A DNA stretch of 64,000 nt from JAEUJM01 sp041918615 (GCA_041918615.1 JAYRVH010000007.1:186001-250000), one strand, 5' to 3'; positions 48,931 to 58,357 are shown, counted from the stretch's first letter. Notes: generated by a model from the sequence alone, not told the origin. Translations and numbers: made by a program.

Positions 48931-50406
48931 TCAGCGCGCATCGTGATCGTCATGGCTCGCTCGTCCCTCGCTCCCCGCTCCGAAGGCCGCAGCGAGGTCG
49001 GTCAACGCATCCCAGGCGGCCTCGACGTGGCGGCGCTCGGTCTGTGTCTGGCCGATCGACATGCGCAGGGTGAGCTTGTCGTCGACGCGGGTGTGGGTGA
49101 GGTACAGCGCGCCCGACGCGTTGAGGGAGTCGATGAGGTGCTGGTTCACCTGGTCACCCCCGACATGTCGGAAGCACACCAGGTTGAGGGGCACGGGCGC
49201 GGCCAGCTCGAACCGTTCGTCGGCCTCGACCCAGGTCGCGAACTCGTGGGCGAGCGCCACGTGCTGTCGGACATGGAACCGGAGGCCCGCCGCGCCGTAG
49301 TGGCGGATGACCATCCAGAGCTTCAGGGCCCGGAAGCGGCGACCGAGCGGGACCTGCCAGTCGCGGTAGTCGATCACGGTGCCGGCGTCGGACGCGGCGT
49401 TGCGCAGATATTCGGGCAGGATCGACAGCGCGCCCGTGAGCGCGTCACGGTCGGCCACGTAGAAGCAGTCGCAGTCGAAGTTCGTGAACAGCCACTTGTG
49501 GGGGTTGAAGGCGTAGCTGTCGGCCCGTTCGAGCCCGTCGTTGACGAACCGGAGCTCCGGAACGACGGCCGCCGACCCGCTCATGGCCGCGTCGACGTGC
49601 AGCCACAGCCCGTGGGCCTCGCACACCGAGGCGATGGCGGGGACGGGGTCGACCGCGTTGGTCGAGGTGGTGCCGACCGTGGCGCACACGAAGAACGGCC
49701 GCAGACCGGCAGCGAGGTCGGCCTTGACCGCTCCGGCCAGAGCGTCGGGCCGCATCGCGAGCTCGTCGTCCACGTCGACGAGCCGGAGCTGGTGGGACGC
49801 CAGGCCCGCGACCCGGGCGCCCTTCTCCACCGACGAGTGGGCCTGGGTCGACGTGTAGGCCACCAGACCGGGAAGATCGTTGTCGGGCGCCACGCGGTGC
49901 CGGGCCGCCAGCAGCGCACACAGGGTGGCGCTCGACGCCGAGTCCTGGATCACGCCTCCCCCTCGCCCGGTGGACCGGAGCCGATCGGGGAGCCCGAGCA
50001 GGTCGATCATCCAGTCGAGCACGTGGGTCTCGAGCTCGGTGCACGCTGGGCTCGTGGCCCACAGCATGCCCTGCACCCCCAAGCCGGCAGAGAGGAGCTC
50101 ACCCAGGATCGAGGGTCCCGACGAGTTCGCCGGGAAGTAGGCAAAGAAGTTGGGCGACTGCCAGTGGGTGACACCCGGCAGGATGACGCGGTCGAGATCG
50201 GCCATCACCGCCTCGAACGGCTCGGGGTGCTCGGGCGGGCGCCCCGGCAACTGGGCGCGGACGTCGCCCGGCGCCACCTGCGACAGCACCGGGTAGCGCT
50301 CCACCTGCTCGAGGTACCGGGCGATCCACTCGACCACCTCGGCGCCCCGCTCACGGAACTCGTCGGGCGTCATGTGGAAGCTGTCGGCGGGATGGTCGGG
50401 CGTCAC
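48931..50406 (-). CDS. PLP-dependent group II amino-acid decarboxylase
   Basis: A 491-residue fold-type I decarboxylase resembling aromatic-L-amino-acid and related decarboxylases. FRERGAEVVEWIARYLEQVERYPVLSQVAPGD is the family N-terminus. HWQSPNFFAYFPANSSGPSILGELL, IQDSASSATLCALLAAR and LHVDAAMSGSAA (cofactor Asp-Ala) follow, and the Schiff-base Lys is in SYAFNPHKWLFTNFDCD. The substrate could be Trp, Tyr or DOPA; it cannot be told. GTG 50406 overlaps the Nudix stop (GTGA), so the two are coupled. Confidence 0.92.
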   Translation of the reverse strand: MTPDHPADSFHMTPDEFRERGAEVVEWIARYLEQVERYPVLSQVAPGDVRAQLPGRPPEHPEPFEAVMADLDRVILPGVTHWQSPNFFAYFPANSSGPSILGELLSAGLGVQGMLWATSPACTELETHVLDWMIDLLGLPDRLRSTGRGGGVIQDSASSATLCALLAARHRVAPDNDLPGLVAYTSTQAHSSVEKGARVAGLASHQLRLVDVDDELAMRPDALAGAVKADLAAGLRPFFVCATVGTTSTNAVDPVPAIASVCEAHGLWLHVDAAMSGSAAVVPELRFVNDGLERADSYAFNPHKWLFTNFDCDCFYVADRDALTGALSILPEYLRNAASDAGTVIDYRDWQVPLGRRFRALKLWMVIRHYGAAGLRFHVRQHVALAHEFATWVEADERFELAAPVPLNLVCFRHVGGDQVNQHLIDSLNASGALYLTHTRVDDKLTLRMSIGQTQTERRHVEAAWDALTDLAAAFGAGSEGRASHDDHDAR

Positions 50407-51080
50407 CGACCCGTCCCCGTCGCGAGCGACAGCAGTTGGTGCAGGATCCGGGCCGTGGCGCCCCAGATGGTGTCACCCACGATCTCGAAGAAGTAGAGGG
50501 GGTGATACCCCTCGGCGAACCGCCACTGCTCCTCACGGAACGCGTCGTCGTGGAGCAACTCGGCCAGCGGCACGTGCAGGATGGCCTCCACCTCGGCCTC
50601 GTGGGCCACGAGATCGGGCCGCTTGGCCAGGAGGCCCACGTAGGGCACGATCAACGAGTGGCTGGAGAACGTGGCCAAGGGGTCGAGGTCGCCCACGATC
50701 TCGACCTCGTCGGGCGCCAGGCCCGTCTCCTCCTCTGACTCCCGGAGGGCCGCCTCGAGGGGGGTCTCGCCCGGCTCCTGTCGCCCGCCCGGGAAGCTGA
50801 CCTCACCCTTGTGCGAGCGCAGGTGCCGGGCCCGGCGGGTCATCACGACCACACCCCCGTCCCCGTCGTCATAGATCGGGATCAGCACCGCCGAGGGTCG
50901 CGCTCCCGGCGGCGCGCCGCCCGCGATGGGCGTGGGCGCTCCCAGCCGGCGGACCGAACGGGCGACATCGGCGGCGGTCACCCGGCGATGCTCCGGCGAG
51001 AGGGAGGCCCAGGGCGGCGGTCCCCCGGGTCGCGCGTCGGCCGGCCTCGGGATCTCCTGGGCCCCACCGCGCACCGCCAT
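50403..51080 (-). CDS. Nudix hydrolase (CoA pyrophosphatase-like)
   Basis: 225 residues. The Nudix box reads GGRQEPGETPLEAALRESEEETGL (Gx5Ex7REUxEExGU complete). The preceding VMTRRARHLRSHKGEVSFPGG, with the SFPGG next to the box, is typical of NudL/CoA diphosphatases. The N-terminal ~55 residues are Pro/Arg-rich and may be unstructured. It hydrolyses a nucleoside diphosphate linked to another moiety. It is the gene upstream of the decarboxylase and sits 5 bp after a tiny 51-residue gene. Confidence 0.9.
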   Translation of the reverse strand: MAVRGGAQEIPRPADARPGGPPPWASLSPEHRRVTAADVARSVRRLGAPTPIAGGAPPGARPSAVLIPIYDDGDGGVVVMTRRARHLRSHKGEVSFPGGRQEPGETPLEAALRESEEETGLAPDEVEIVGDLDPLATFSSHSLIVPYVGLLAKRPDLVAHEAEVEAILHVPLAELLHDDAFREEQWRFAEGYHPLYFFEIVGDTIWGATARILHQLLSLATGTGR

Positions 51081-51085
51081 CGGGA

Positions 51086-51241
51086 TCAGGGAGCGGGGGG
51101 AGCGACCATGGCCTCGAGGAGCTCACGGAGCCCGCCGGTCTTGAGGTTCTTCATGATCGTCCCGGGGGTGGTGTCGCCCTTCTCCCATTCCATCCAGTAC
51201 GCCAGCAGCTTGGCCGGATCGGGAGGGGGACGCTCTTCCAT
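51086..51241 (-). CDS. Small acidic/helical protein (51 residues)
   Basis: MEERPPPDPAKLLAYWMEWEKGDTTPGTIMKNLKTGGLRELLEAM: a compact two-helix protein without signal or metal motif. The ATG at 51241 is where protein-like sequence begins; the frame stays open upstream to 51394, but that part is Ala/Arg-rich and random in character. It lies 5 bp before the Nudix gene and is probably translated from the same message. I recall similar short proteins in actinobacteria but cannot name a family. Confidence 0.65.
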   Translation of the reverse strand: MEERPPPDPAKLLAYWMEWEKGDTTPGTIMKNLKTGGLRELLEAMVAPPAP

Positions 51242-51426
51242 GAGCGTGATCGTACCGGTGCGTGCCACCAACGACGGTGTGCGAGATCGGCCGACCGCCG
51301 AGCGACGCACCGGAGGCAACGACCTTCCCGTGGGTAGGAGCGCTGCGGTTCGGCCAGTGGTGAGCGGAGCGGCCTTCCCGTCACCCGCGGTCAACGGCCC
51401 CTTCGTCCCCGGTGCAGAACGCGCGG

Positions 51427-51807
51427 TCAGTCCTCCAGGCGGGCCTTGAGGGCGCCGAGCGCGCCCTGATAGATGTCGCGGAAGAAGGCGGCGCCCTCGG
51501 GCGCCACCGAGACCTCCCAGGTGACCCGTGAGCCGTCGCCGGCGGCGTGCACGGTCTGGGTGGCCTGGTGCGACTCCACCGGCACCGGTCCGTCGACGAT
51601 CGAGTAGGCGATCGACATGGCTGCGTCGTCGCGCGACACCAACTGCTCCTTGATCTCCATGCCGCTCATCGAGATGGTGCGCACGTCGCCGTCGACGGTC
51701 ACCGACTCGATGCCCGGCATCCAGGCGATCCCCCCGAAGTCCCCCACCAGTGCCCAGGTGTCCGCCGGCGAAGCGGCGATCTCGATCTCTGCGGTCTCAG
51801 TCTCCAT
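51427..51807 (-). CDS. SRPBCC (START/polyketide-cyclase-like) protein
   Basis: 126 residues with the helix-grip fold. METETAEIEIAASPADTWALVGDFGGIAWMPGIESVTVDGDVRTISMSG is the classic start, with a ligand-facing strand SHQATQTVHAAGDGSRVTWEVSVAPEG and a long C-terminal helix. It probably binds a hydrophobic ligand; many members are polyketide cyclases, lipid carriers or orphan binders. It is a free-standing gene downstream of the groEL terminator region and 185 bp upstream of the small protein gene. Confidence 0.85.
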   Translation of the reverse strand: METETAEIEIAASPADTWALVGDFGGIAWMPGIESVTVDGDVRTISMSGMEIKEQLVSRDDAAMSIAYSIVDGPVPVESHQATQTVHAAGDGSRVTWEVSVAPEGAAFFRDIYQGALGALKARLED

Positions 51808-51951
51808 TCCCCGAACCTAGACCGCGGTCAGCAGGGGGGCGACCTGTTCTCTGAAAGCGCAACCACCGCACAGGGGGTTCCGCGTGCAGAGAACGACCGA
51901 GGCCGGCGTCGCCGGCATCGCCCTGGCCGTCGCCAACCACCGGTGAAACGC

Positions 51952-51986
51952 AAGAGAGCGCCGGCCCGAAGGGCCGACGCTCTCTT
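51952..51986 (-). terminator. Probable groEL terminator
   Basis: AAGAGAGCG (51952-51960) and CGCTCTCTT (51978-51986) form a perfect 9-bp stem, continued by CGGCCC/GGGCCG. Read on the minus strand the loop is the stable CCC-TTCG-GGG type. It lies 158 bp after the groEL stop, beyond the structured element, so groEL mRNA would include that element in its 3' untranslated region. Confidence 0.75.
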
Positions 51987-52027
51987 CCTGCTACAGGATG
52001 GGATGGGGTGTCGTGCTGGTGGTGCGA

Positions 52028-52118
52028 GCACCGGGGGGTGGCGCCGATCCGGAGGGTCCGGAACGCCCCGTTCTCTGGGCGTTCCGGATACCGGATCGGT
52101 GACAGGACCCGCCGGTGC
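52028..52118 (-). other. Covarying structured element, copy 2 (3' of groEL)
   Basis: A 91-bp counterpart of the element at 43837. Outer stem: GCACCGG (52028-52034) with CCGGTGC (52112-52118), then after one G-G mismatch GGGT/ACCC. Middle stem: CCGATCCGG (52044-52052) with 52091-52099, 9 bp. Inner stem: TCCGGAACGCCC (52057-52068) with 52077-52088, 12 bp. Internal loops GGCG/TGACAGG and AGGG/TA match copy 1 almost exactly, while the helices differ in compensating pairs. Confidence 0.75.
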
Positions 52119-52143
52119 GGTCACACGCGAGACACCCCAGGGC

Positions 52144-53793
52144 TCACATCATGCCGCCCATGCCACCCATACCGCCCATGCCGCCGCCACCGGGCATGGC
52201 CGGCATGGCCGACTCTTCCTCGGGCTTGTCGGCCACGAGGGCTTCGGTGGTGAGGAGCATGGCCGCAATGGACGCGGCGTTCTGGAGTGCCGCTCGGGTG
52301 ACCTTGGCCGGGTCGATGACGCCGGCCTTCATGAGGTCCTCGAACTCCCCCGTGGCGGCATTGAAGCCGATGGCACCGAGCTCGCTCTCGACCTGGCGGA
52401 CCACGACGGCGCCTTCCTGGCCGGCGTTGTCGGCGATGAGGCGGGCCGGGGCGTCGAGGGAGCGCAGCACCATGCGGGCGCCGGTGGCCTCGTCGTCCTT
52501 CAGCTTCTTCATCACCTTCTCGACCGCACCCATGGTGCGGATGAGTGCGGTGCCGCCACCGGCGACCACGCCCTCTTCGATCGCGGCCCGGGTCGCGGAG
52601 AGCGCATCTTCGATGCGGTGCTTCTTCTCCTTGAGCTCGACCTCGGTGGCCGCGCCGACCTGCACGACGGCCACGCCGCCGGCCAGCTTGGCGAGACGCT
52701 CCTGGAGCTTCTCGCTGTCCCAGTCGGAGTCGCTCTCCTCGATCTCACGACGGATCTGCGCGATCCGGCCTTCGACGTCGGCCTTGGATCCGCCACCGTC
52801 GACGATGGTGGTGGTGTCCTTGGTCACAACCACCTTGCGGGCGTGACCGAGCAGATCGAGGGTGGTGTTGTCGAGCTTCAGGCCGATCTCTTCCGAGATC
52901 ACCTGACCGCCGGTGAGGACGGCCATGTCCTGGAGCATCGCCTTGCGGCGCTCGCCGAACCCGGGGGCCTTGACGGCCACCGAGTGGAACGTGCCGCGGA
53001 TCTTGTTGACCACGAGCGTGGCCAGGGCCTCGCCCTCGACGTCCTCGGCGACGATGAGCAGCTGCTTGCCGCTCTGCATCACCTTCTCGAGGACGGGCAG
53101 CAGGTCCTGCACCGAGCTGATCTTGCCGTTCATGAACAGCAGGTAGGGATCTTCGAGGATCGCTTCCTGGCGCTCGGCGTCGGTGACGAAGTACGGCGAG
53201 AGGTAGCCCTTGTCGAACTGCATGCCCTCGGTGAACTCGAGGTCCATGCCGAAGGTGTTGGACTCCTCGACGGTGACGACGCCGTCCTTGCCGACCTTGT
53301 CGATGGCATCGGCGATGACCTTGCCGATGGCCGGGTCGGCGGCCGAGATGGCCGCGACCTGCGCGATCTCGGACTTCTCGTCGATCTCCTTGGACTGCTC
53401 GGCCAGGGACTCGACGGCGGCCGCGACGGCCTTCTCGATGCCCTTCTTGAGGCCCATGGGGTTGGCGCCGGCGGCCACGTTGCGGAGGCCTTCCTTCACC
53501 AGCGCCTGCGCGAGCACCGTGGCGGTGGTGGTGCCGTCGCCCGCGATGTCGTTGGTCTTGGTGGCCACTTCCTTCACGAGCTGGGCGCCCATGTTCTCGA
53601 ACGGGTCTTCGAGCTCGACCTCACGGGCGATCGAGACACCGTCGTTGGTGATCGTGGGGGCACCGAACTTCTTGTCGAGCACCACGTTGCGGCCCTTCGG
53701 GCCGAGCGTGACCTTGACGGCGTCGGCCAGCTTGTTCACGCCGGCCTCGAGACCGCGGCGGGCCTCCTCGTCGAACTTCAGGATCTTCGCCAT
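52144..53793 (-). CDS. groEL: Chaperonin GroEL (60 kDa)
   Basis: A 549-residue chaperonin ring subunit. VTLGPKGRNVVLDKKFGAPTITNDGVSIAREVEL and AGDGTTTATVLAQALVKEG (nucleotide site with the catalytic Asp) are intact, and VVAGGGTALIR is in the C-terminal half. It ends in the Gly-Met-rich tail GGMGGMGGMM. AGGAAG precedes the ATG. It lies 7 bp after groES in one operon under the CIRCE element at 54135. It refolds proteins inside the GroES-capped chamber. Confidence 0.98.
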   Translation of the reverse strand: MAKILKFDEEARRGLEAGVNKLADAVKVTLGPKGRNVVLDKKFGAPTITNDGVSIAREVELEDPFENMGAQLVKEVATKTNDIAGDGTTTATVLAQALVKEGLRNVAAGANPMGLKKGIEKAVAAAVESLAEQSKEIDEKSEIAQVAAISAADPAIGKVIADAIDKVGKDGVVTVEESNTFGMDLEFTEGMQFDKGYLSPYFVTDAERQEAILEDPYLLFMNGKISSVQDLLPVLEKVMQSGKQLLIVAEDVEGEALATLVVNKIRGTFHSVAVKAPGFGERRKAMLQDMAVLTGGQVISEEIGLKLDNTTLDLLGHARKVVVTKDTTTIVDGGGSKADVEGRIAQIRREIEESDSDWDSEKLQERLAKLAGGVAVVQVGAATEVELKEKKHRIEDALSATRAAIEEGVVAGGGTALIRTMGAVEKVMKKLKDDEATGARMVLRSLDAPARLIADNAGQEGAVVVRQVESELGAIGFNAATGEFEDLMKAGVIDPAKVTRAALQNAASIAAMLLTTEALVADKPEEESAMPAMPGGGGMGGMGGMGGMM

Positions 53794-53800
53794 GTGCTTC

Positions 53801-54091
53801 CTACTTCACGATCGCGAGCACGTCGCGGGCAGAGAGGATGAGCAGGTCGTCGCCCTCGGAGGTGATCTCGGTGCCGCCGTACTTGCTGTACACGACGGTG
53901 TCGCCGACGCCCACGTCCATCGGGATCAGCTCGCCGGTGGTCTCGGAGCGCTTGCCCGGGCCCACGGCCAGGACCTCGCCCTGCTGGGGCTTCTCCTTGG
54001 CGGTATCGGGGATGACCAGGCCGCTGGCGGTGGTCTCCTCGGACTCGCCGGGCTTGACGACGATTCGATCGTCGAGGGGCTGGAGGTTCAT
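53801..54091 (-). CDS. groES: Co-chaperonin GroES (10 kDa)
   Basis: A 96-residue GroES. LQPLDDRIVVKPGESEETTASGLVIPDTAKEKPQQGEVLAVGPG includes the mobile loop that contacts GroEL, and VGVGDTVVYSKYGGTEI and DLLILSARDVLAIV follow. It is the first gene of the groESL operon, with GGGAG upstream of the ATG at 54091 and the CIRCE operator 44 bp before the start. Confidence 0.98.
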   Translation of the reverse strand: MNLQPLDDRIVVKPGESEETTASGLVIPDTAKEKPQQGEVLAVGPGKRSETTGELIPMDVGVGDTVVYSKYGGTEITSEGDDLLILSARDVLAIVK

Positions 54092-54134
54092 TCAGGTACT
54101 CCCTGTGTTCTCTGGCGGTGTTCTCGGGCAGGCA

Positions 54135-54161
54135 TTAGCACTCTCAGGTGCCGACTGCTAA
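54135..54161 (-). promoter_or_regulatory. CIRCE operator (HrcA site) of groESL
   Basis: TTAGCACTC (54135-54143), a 9-base spacer, and GACTGCTAA (54153-54161): the CIRCE inverted repeat TTAGCACTC-N9-GAGTGCTAA with one mismatch in one arm. It lies upstream of groES in the right orientation. The HrcA repressor binds this site and releases it on heat shock. Confidence 0.93.
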
Positions 54162-54243
54162 TGCTAGGCCCAAGGACCCCCACTCGCCAACTCGTGTCGT
54201 CGGCGTTTCGGCGGGCGATGGCCGAGCCACCCCGCCCGGCTCA

Positions 54244-55241
<998 letters not shown>

Positions 55242-55245
<4 letters not shown>

Positions 55246-55805
55246 GGCCGCTCCCCCGCAGCGCCCGTGGTCAGGCCCGCTCCGACGCGCTCGAGACGGG
55301 CCGCATACGCGGGGGTTCCGATGTCGTTGGCCCACATCACCAGTGCATCCTCGTTGACCTCGGCGTAGTAGTTGCGGCGGATGCCCGCGGGGGCAAAGCC
55401 GAATTGGCGGTAGAGCCCGATCGCCGCCTCGTTGGTCACCCGCACCTCGAGCGTGAGGTTCTCCGACCCCCGCCGAACGGCATGGCCGGCCAGGGCCAGC
55501 AGCAGCCGGCGGCCGATGCCGCGCCGGTGGAACTCGGGCGCAACGGCCAGCGTGGTCACGTGCGCGTCGGGACCGATGAACATGAGACCGCCGTAGCCGA
55601 CCACCTCTCCCCGCATGCGGGCCACCAGGTAGTAGCGCATGCCGCCGAGGGCCAACTCGCTCAGGTAGAGCCCGATCGACCAGGGCCGCGGGTACGACTG
55701 CACCTCGATGCGCAGCACGCTGCGCAGGTGCCGGCGGCGCATCGCCACGACCTCGACGGGCTCGTGGCGATCAGCCGTGCCGTCCGGTGCGGTGGGCCCG
55801 GTCAT
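55242..55805 (-). CDS. rimI: Ribosomal-protein-alanine N-acetyltransferase-like GNAT
   Basis: 187 residues. VVAMRRRHLRSVLRIEVQSYPRPWSIGLYLSEL is the RimI start. AHVTTLAVAPEFHRRGIGRRLLLALA is the acetyl-CoA binding motif A (RxxGxG/A), and LEVRVTNEAAIGLYRQFGFAPAGIRRNYY is the RimI signature. It acetylates the N-terminus of ribosomal protein S18 or similar targets. ATG 55805 is preferred to TTG 55817. The position between tsaB and tsaD is the common order in this phylum. Confidence 0.9.
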
Positions 55806-55836
55806 CGCGGCCGCCAATCGGGGCGGGTGGGCCCGA

Positions 55837-56544
55837 TCATCGGGGCCCCCGCTCGGGGCGGGTGGGCCACGGGGCTGCGGCGTCGGGCTTGCGCAGGTAG
55901 AGCGGCTCGACCTCCCAGGGATTCACGGTCTCCTCGCGCAGCGCCTGGGCGTGGGCCAGCTGCACCAGCGAGGACGCACTCGGGTACGCCTGTTCCTGAT
56001 CGGCGATACGGACGCGGCTCAACGCCTCGAACACGTCCGCGTAGCGGCGGGCGCCGTCGCCGACCAACAGGCACTCCTCCCCCGAGGCCACGATCTCCGA
56101 GGCCAGGTCGTCGGGTGCGCCCACCTGGTGCTCCGACACCCGCTGGACGCCGGCGGGCACCGGTCGGTAGAACGCGTAGAACAGCTCTCCCCGGCGGGCG
56201 TCGATCGCGGCCACGATCAGCCGGGGCGTGTGGCGCAGGGGGAAGGCGAGCAGGTCGAGGCTGGGCAGGCCGATCATCGGCACCCGCAGGGCGTAGGCCA
56301 TGGCCTTGGCCGTGGCCACACCGACCCGCAGCCCCGTGAAGAGGCCGGGGCCGAGATCGACCGCCACCACCCCGATGTCCGCGAGATCGATGCCGACCTG
56401 GCGGCGCACGAAGTCGATGGCGGGCACCAGCGTCTCGGCGTGGCGACGGCCGCGGGCGACGTTCGCCGAGCCCAGCACCCCTTCGTGGCCGCCGATCGCG
56501 CACCCCACCTGGTCGGTGGCGGTGTCGATGCCCAGGATCAGCAC
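55837..56544 (-). CDS. tsaB: t6A synthesis protein TsaB
   Basis: A 235-residue ASKHA-fold partner of TsaD. ILGIDTATDQVGCAIGGHEGVLG begins the fold, then VAVDLGPGLFTGLRVGVATAKAMAYALRVPMIGLPSLDLLA (a typical TsaB segment) and AIDARRGELFYAFY. It lacks the metal-binding His residues and so is the non-catalytic scaffold. It overlaps the tsaE end by 7 bp. Confidence 0.94.
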   Translation of the reverse strand: MLILGIDTATDQVGCAIGGHEGVLGSANVARGRRHAETLVPAIDFVRRQVGIDLADIGVVAVDLGPGLFTGLRVGVATAKAMAYALRVPMIGLPSLDLLAFPLRHTPRLIVAAIDARRGELFYAFYRPVPAGVQRVSEHQVGAPDDLASEIVASGEECLLVGDGARRYADVFEALSRVRIADQEQAYPSASSLVQLAHAQALREETVNPWEVEPLYLRKPDAAAPWPTRPERGPR

Positions 56545-57020
56545 GGACCGAGCTCCTCGAGCGCGTCTGCCAGGGTCGCCAGCCGTCCGTTCCAGGTGGG
56601 GCCGACCGCGTCGATCAGGACCTCGCGGTCGTCGTCGGCGTCGCCGAAGGTGAAGCGCACCTGAAGGTAGTCGGGCGGCAGTGCGGGCCGGATCGTGTCA
56701 CCCCACTCGACCACCGTGACGGCGTCGTCGTCGAGCAGGCCGGCGATGTCCAGATCGGCCACCTCGTCGAGTCGCTCCAGGCGGTACACGTCCAGGTGGT
56801 GGAGCCGGAGGCGACCCTCGTAGCGGTTGGCGAGCGTGAAGGTGGGGCTGGTGATCGGGTCACGGACACCGAGCCCTGCGCCCAGGCCCTGGGTGAAGGC
56901 GGTCTTGCCGGCGCCCAGGTCGCCGGCCAGCACGAACAGATCACCGGCGCAGGCGTGGTCGGCCACGACGCGGGCCACGGCTCTCGTGCCGTCGACCGAT
57001 GAGGTCGTGACGAGGATCAC
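56538..57020 (-). CDS. tsaE: t6A synthesis ATPase TsaE
   Basis: A 160-residue P-loop ATPase with FVLAGDLGAGKTAFTQGLGAGLGV (Walker A), SPTFTLANRYEGRLRLHHLDVYRLERLDEVADLDI and VTVVEWGDTI (Walker B region), all typical. It drives turnover of the TsaB-TsaD complex. GTG 57020 is the start; the preceding alr gene ends 81 bp upstream. Confidence 0.95.
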   Translation of the reverse strand: MILVTTSSVDGTRAVARVVADHACAGDLFVLAGDLGAGKTAFTQGLGAGLGVRDPITSPTFTLANRYEGRLRLHHLDVYRLERLDEVADLDIAGLLDDDAVTVVEWGDTIRPALPPDYLQVRFTFGDADDDREVLIDAVGPTWNGRLATLADALEELGPC

Positions 57021-57101
57021 CCCCGGAATCTACGCCCGCCCGTCGCCTTCCGTGCCGTTCGGGGGCACTGCGGCCGGGTGGCACTGCTCCGCTCCCGGCG
57101 T

Positions 57102-58250
57102 TCAGGCGCCCCGGTAGACACGGGGCACGCGCGGGCCGATGCCGCACACGATCTCGTAGCCGATCGTGTCGAGCCGCGCACCCCAGTCATTGGCCGTGAT
57201 CGCCTCGGCCCCCTGCCGGCCGATGAGCACCACCTCGTCGCCCTCGGCGACCTCGTCGTCGCCGCAGTCGACCATGAACTGGTCCATCGTGACCACACCG
57301 GCCATGGGGTGGCGGTGCCCGCCGATGAGGACCTCGCCGCCCGCCCCGGCAAGGCGGCGGGGAACCCCGTCGGCGTACCCCAACGGCACGGTCGCGACCG
57401 TGGACTCGTGCTCGAGGCGGTACCGCAACCCGTAGGACACCCGCTCGCCCGCAGCCACACGCTTCAGGTGGGTGACCCGGGCCTTCAGGGACAGTGCGGG
57501 CCGCAGGCCGGCGGCCTCGGCCACGCCGTCGAGCGCCGGTGACGGCGAGATGCCGTAGAGCGCGATGCCCGCCCGAACGAGGTCGAACCGAGCGTCGGGG
57601 AGGGTGAGGGCGGCGGCCGAGTTGGCGGCGTGGCGCATCGGTGGGTGCACGCCGGCCTCGGCGAGCGCGCCGACTGCCGCGTCGAAGCGGGCGAGCTGTT
57701 CGGCGGTGAAAGGGTCGAGGGGCTCGTCGGCCACCGCGCAGTGTGTCCACACCCCCTGGAGCGTGAGGGCGGGATCGCCGTCGACGGCGAGGGCCAGGGC
57801 GACGACATCGTCGGGCTGCGCGCCCACTCGGTTCATGCCGGTGTTCACCTTGAGGTGCACGGGCACGGGCATGGGTTCGGGGGCCGCCTCGGCCCGAGCC
57901 GCCGCCGCGAGCGCGGACACGCCGCCCGGCGTGTAGACCGTCGCCACCAGGCGGTGCGCGACGACGGCCGCCATCTCGGCCGGCCGAGGCTCGGACAGGA
58001 CCAGGATCGGCACGTCGATGCCCGCCTCGCGGAGCCGCACGCCCTCGTCGACGAGCGCGACCGCCAACCACTCGGCCCCCGCGGCCACCGCCGCCCGGGC
58101 GATCGGCACCGAGCCGTGGCCGTAGCCGTCGGCCTTCACCACCGCGCAGACGGCGGCCGGTCGGCACCGCTCGACCAGCGAGCGCACGTTGTGGGCGACG
58201 GCGCCGAGGTCGACCTCGGCCCACGCCGGTCGACCCTCGGGGTCAGGCAT
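57102..58250 (-). CDS. alr: Alanine racemase
   Basis: A 382-residue PLP enzyme that makes D-alanine for peptidoglycan. WAEVDLGAVAHNVRSL starts the barrel and AVVKADGYGHGSVPIAR carries the cofactor Lys. LKVNTGMNRVG, VRAGIALYGISPSP and the C-terminal catalytic Tyr region VSYGLRYRLEHESTVATVPLGYADGVPR follow, then MDQFMVDC. ATG 58250 (MPDPEGRP) is used, with AGAAGG very close to it; the frame stays open 24 codons upstream through the hairpin region. Confidence 0.96.
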   Translation of the reverse strand: MPDPEGRPAWAEVDLGAVAHNVRSLVERCRPAAVCAVVKADGYGHGSVPIARAAVAAGAEWLAVALVDEGVRLREAGIDVPILVLSEPRPAEMAAVVAHRLVATVYTPGGVSALAAAARAEAAPEPMPVPVHLKVNTGMNRVGAQPDDVVALALAVDGDPALTLQGVWTHCAVADEPLDPFTAEQLARFDAAVGALAEAGVHPPMRHAANSAAALTLPDARFDLVRAGIALYGISPSPALDGVAEAAGLRPALSLKARVTHLKRVAAGERVSYGLRYRLEHESTVATVPLGYADGVPRRLAGAGGEVLIGGHRHPMAGVVTMDQFMVDCGDDEVAEGDEVVLIGRQGAEAITANDWGARLDTIGYEIVCGIGPRVPRVYRGA

Positions 58251-58300
58251 CCTTCTCGACCCCACCCGTCTCTGCCTCACCCGTCTCGGCCCCACCCCAG

Positions 58301-58353
58301 GGATTTCTTGGTGGTTGACCACCTGTTCCGGGGTTCATCACCAAGAAATGCCG
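58301..58353 (-). terminator. Long hairpin, repeat family member B
   Basis: ATTTCTTGGTG (58303-58313) pairs with CACCAAGAAAT (58339-58349), 11 bp perfect, around a 25-base interior. It lies 9 bp after the CBS gene stop (58358), in the CBS-alr gap. Both ends share GGGATTTCTTG and CACCAAGAA with the hairpin at 40731-40778, so the two are members of one repeat family placed just behind minus-strand stops. Confidence 0.72.
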
Positions 58354-58357
58354 GGGG

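Larger units (their letters stand above)
51808..52143. other. Gene-free, hairpin-rich interval after groEL
   Basis: 336 bp without a supported gene. From groEL outward it holds the covarying structured element (52028-52118), a strong terminator (51952-51986), a GCCGGC-GTC-GCCGGC hairpin near 51903, and an inverted repeat GTTCTCTG/CAGAGAAC (51846-51853 and 51887-51894). Most of the interval can be folded, which is unusual for mere spacer DNA. Confidence 0.7.

Noticed and set aside
51547..53841. A 764-residue plus-strand frame opposite groEL
   Set aside because: It is the complement of groEL and its downstream hairpins; the composition is that of a GC-bias shadow.
58251..58322. A longer alanine racemase N-terminus
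   Set aside because: The 24 extra codons run through the hairpin and are not protein-like; family homology begins right after the ATG at 58250.
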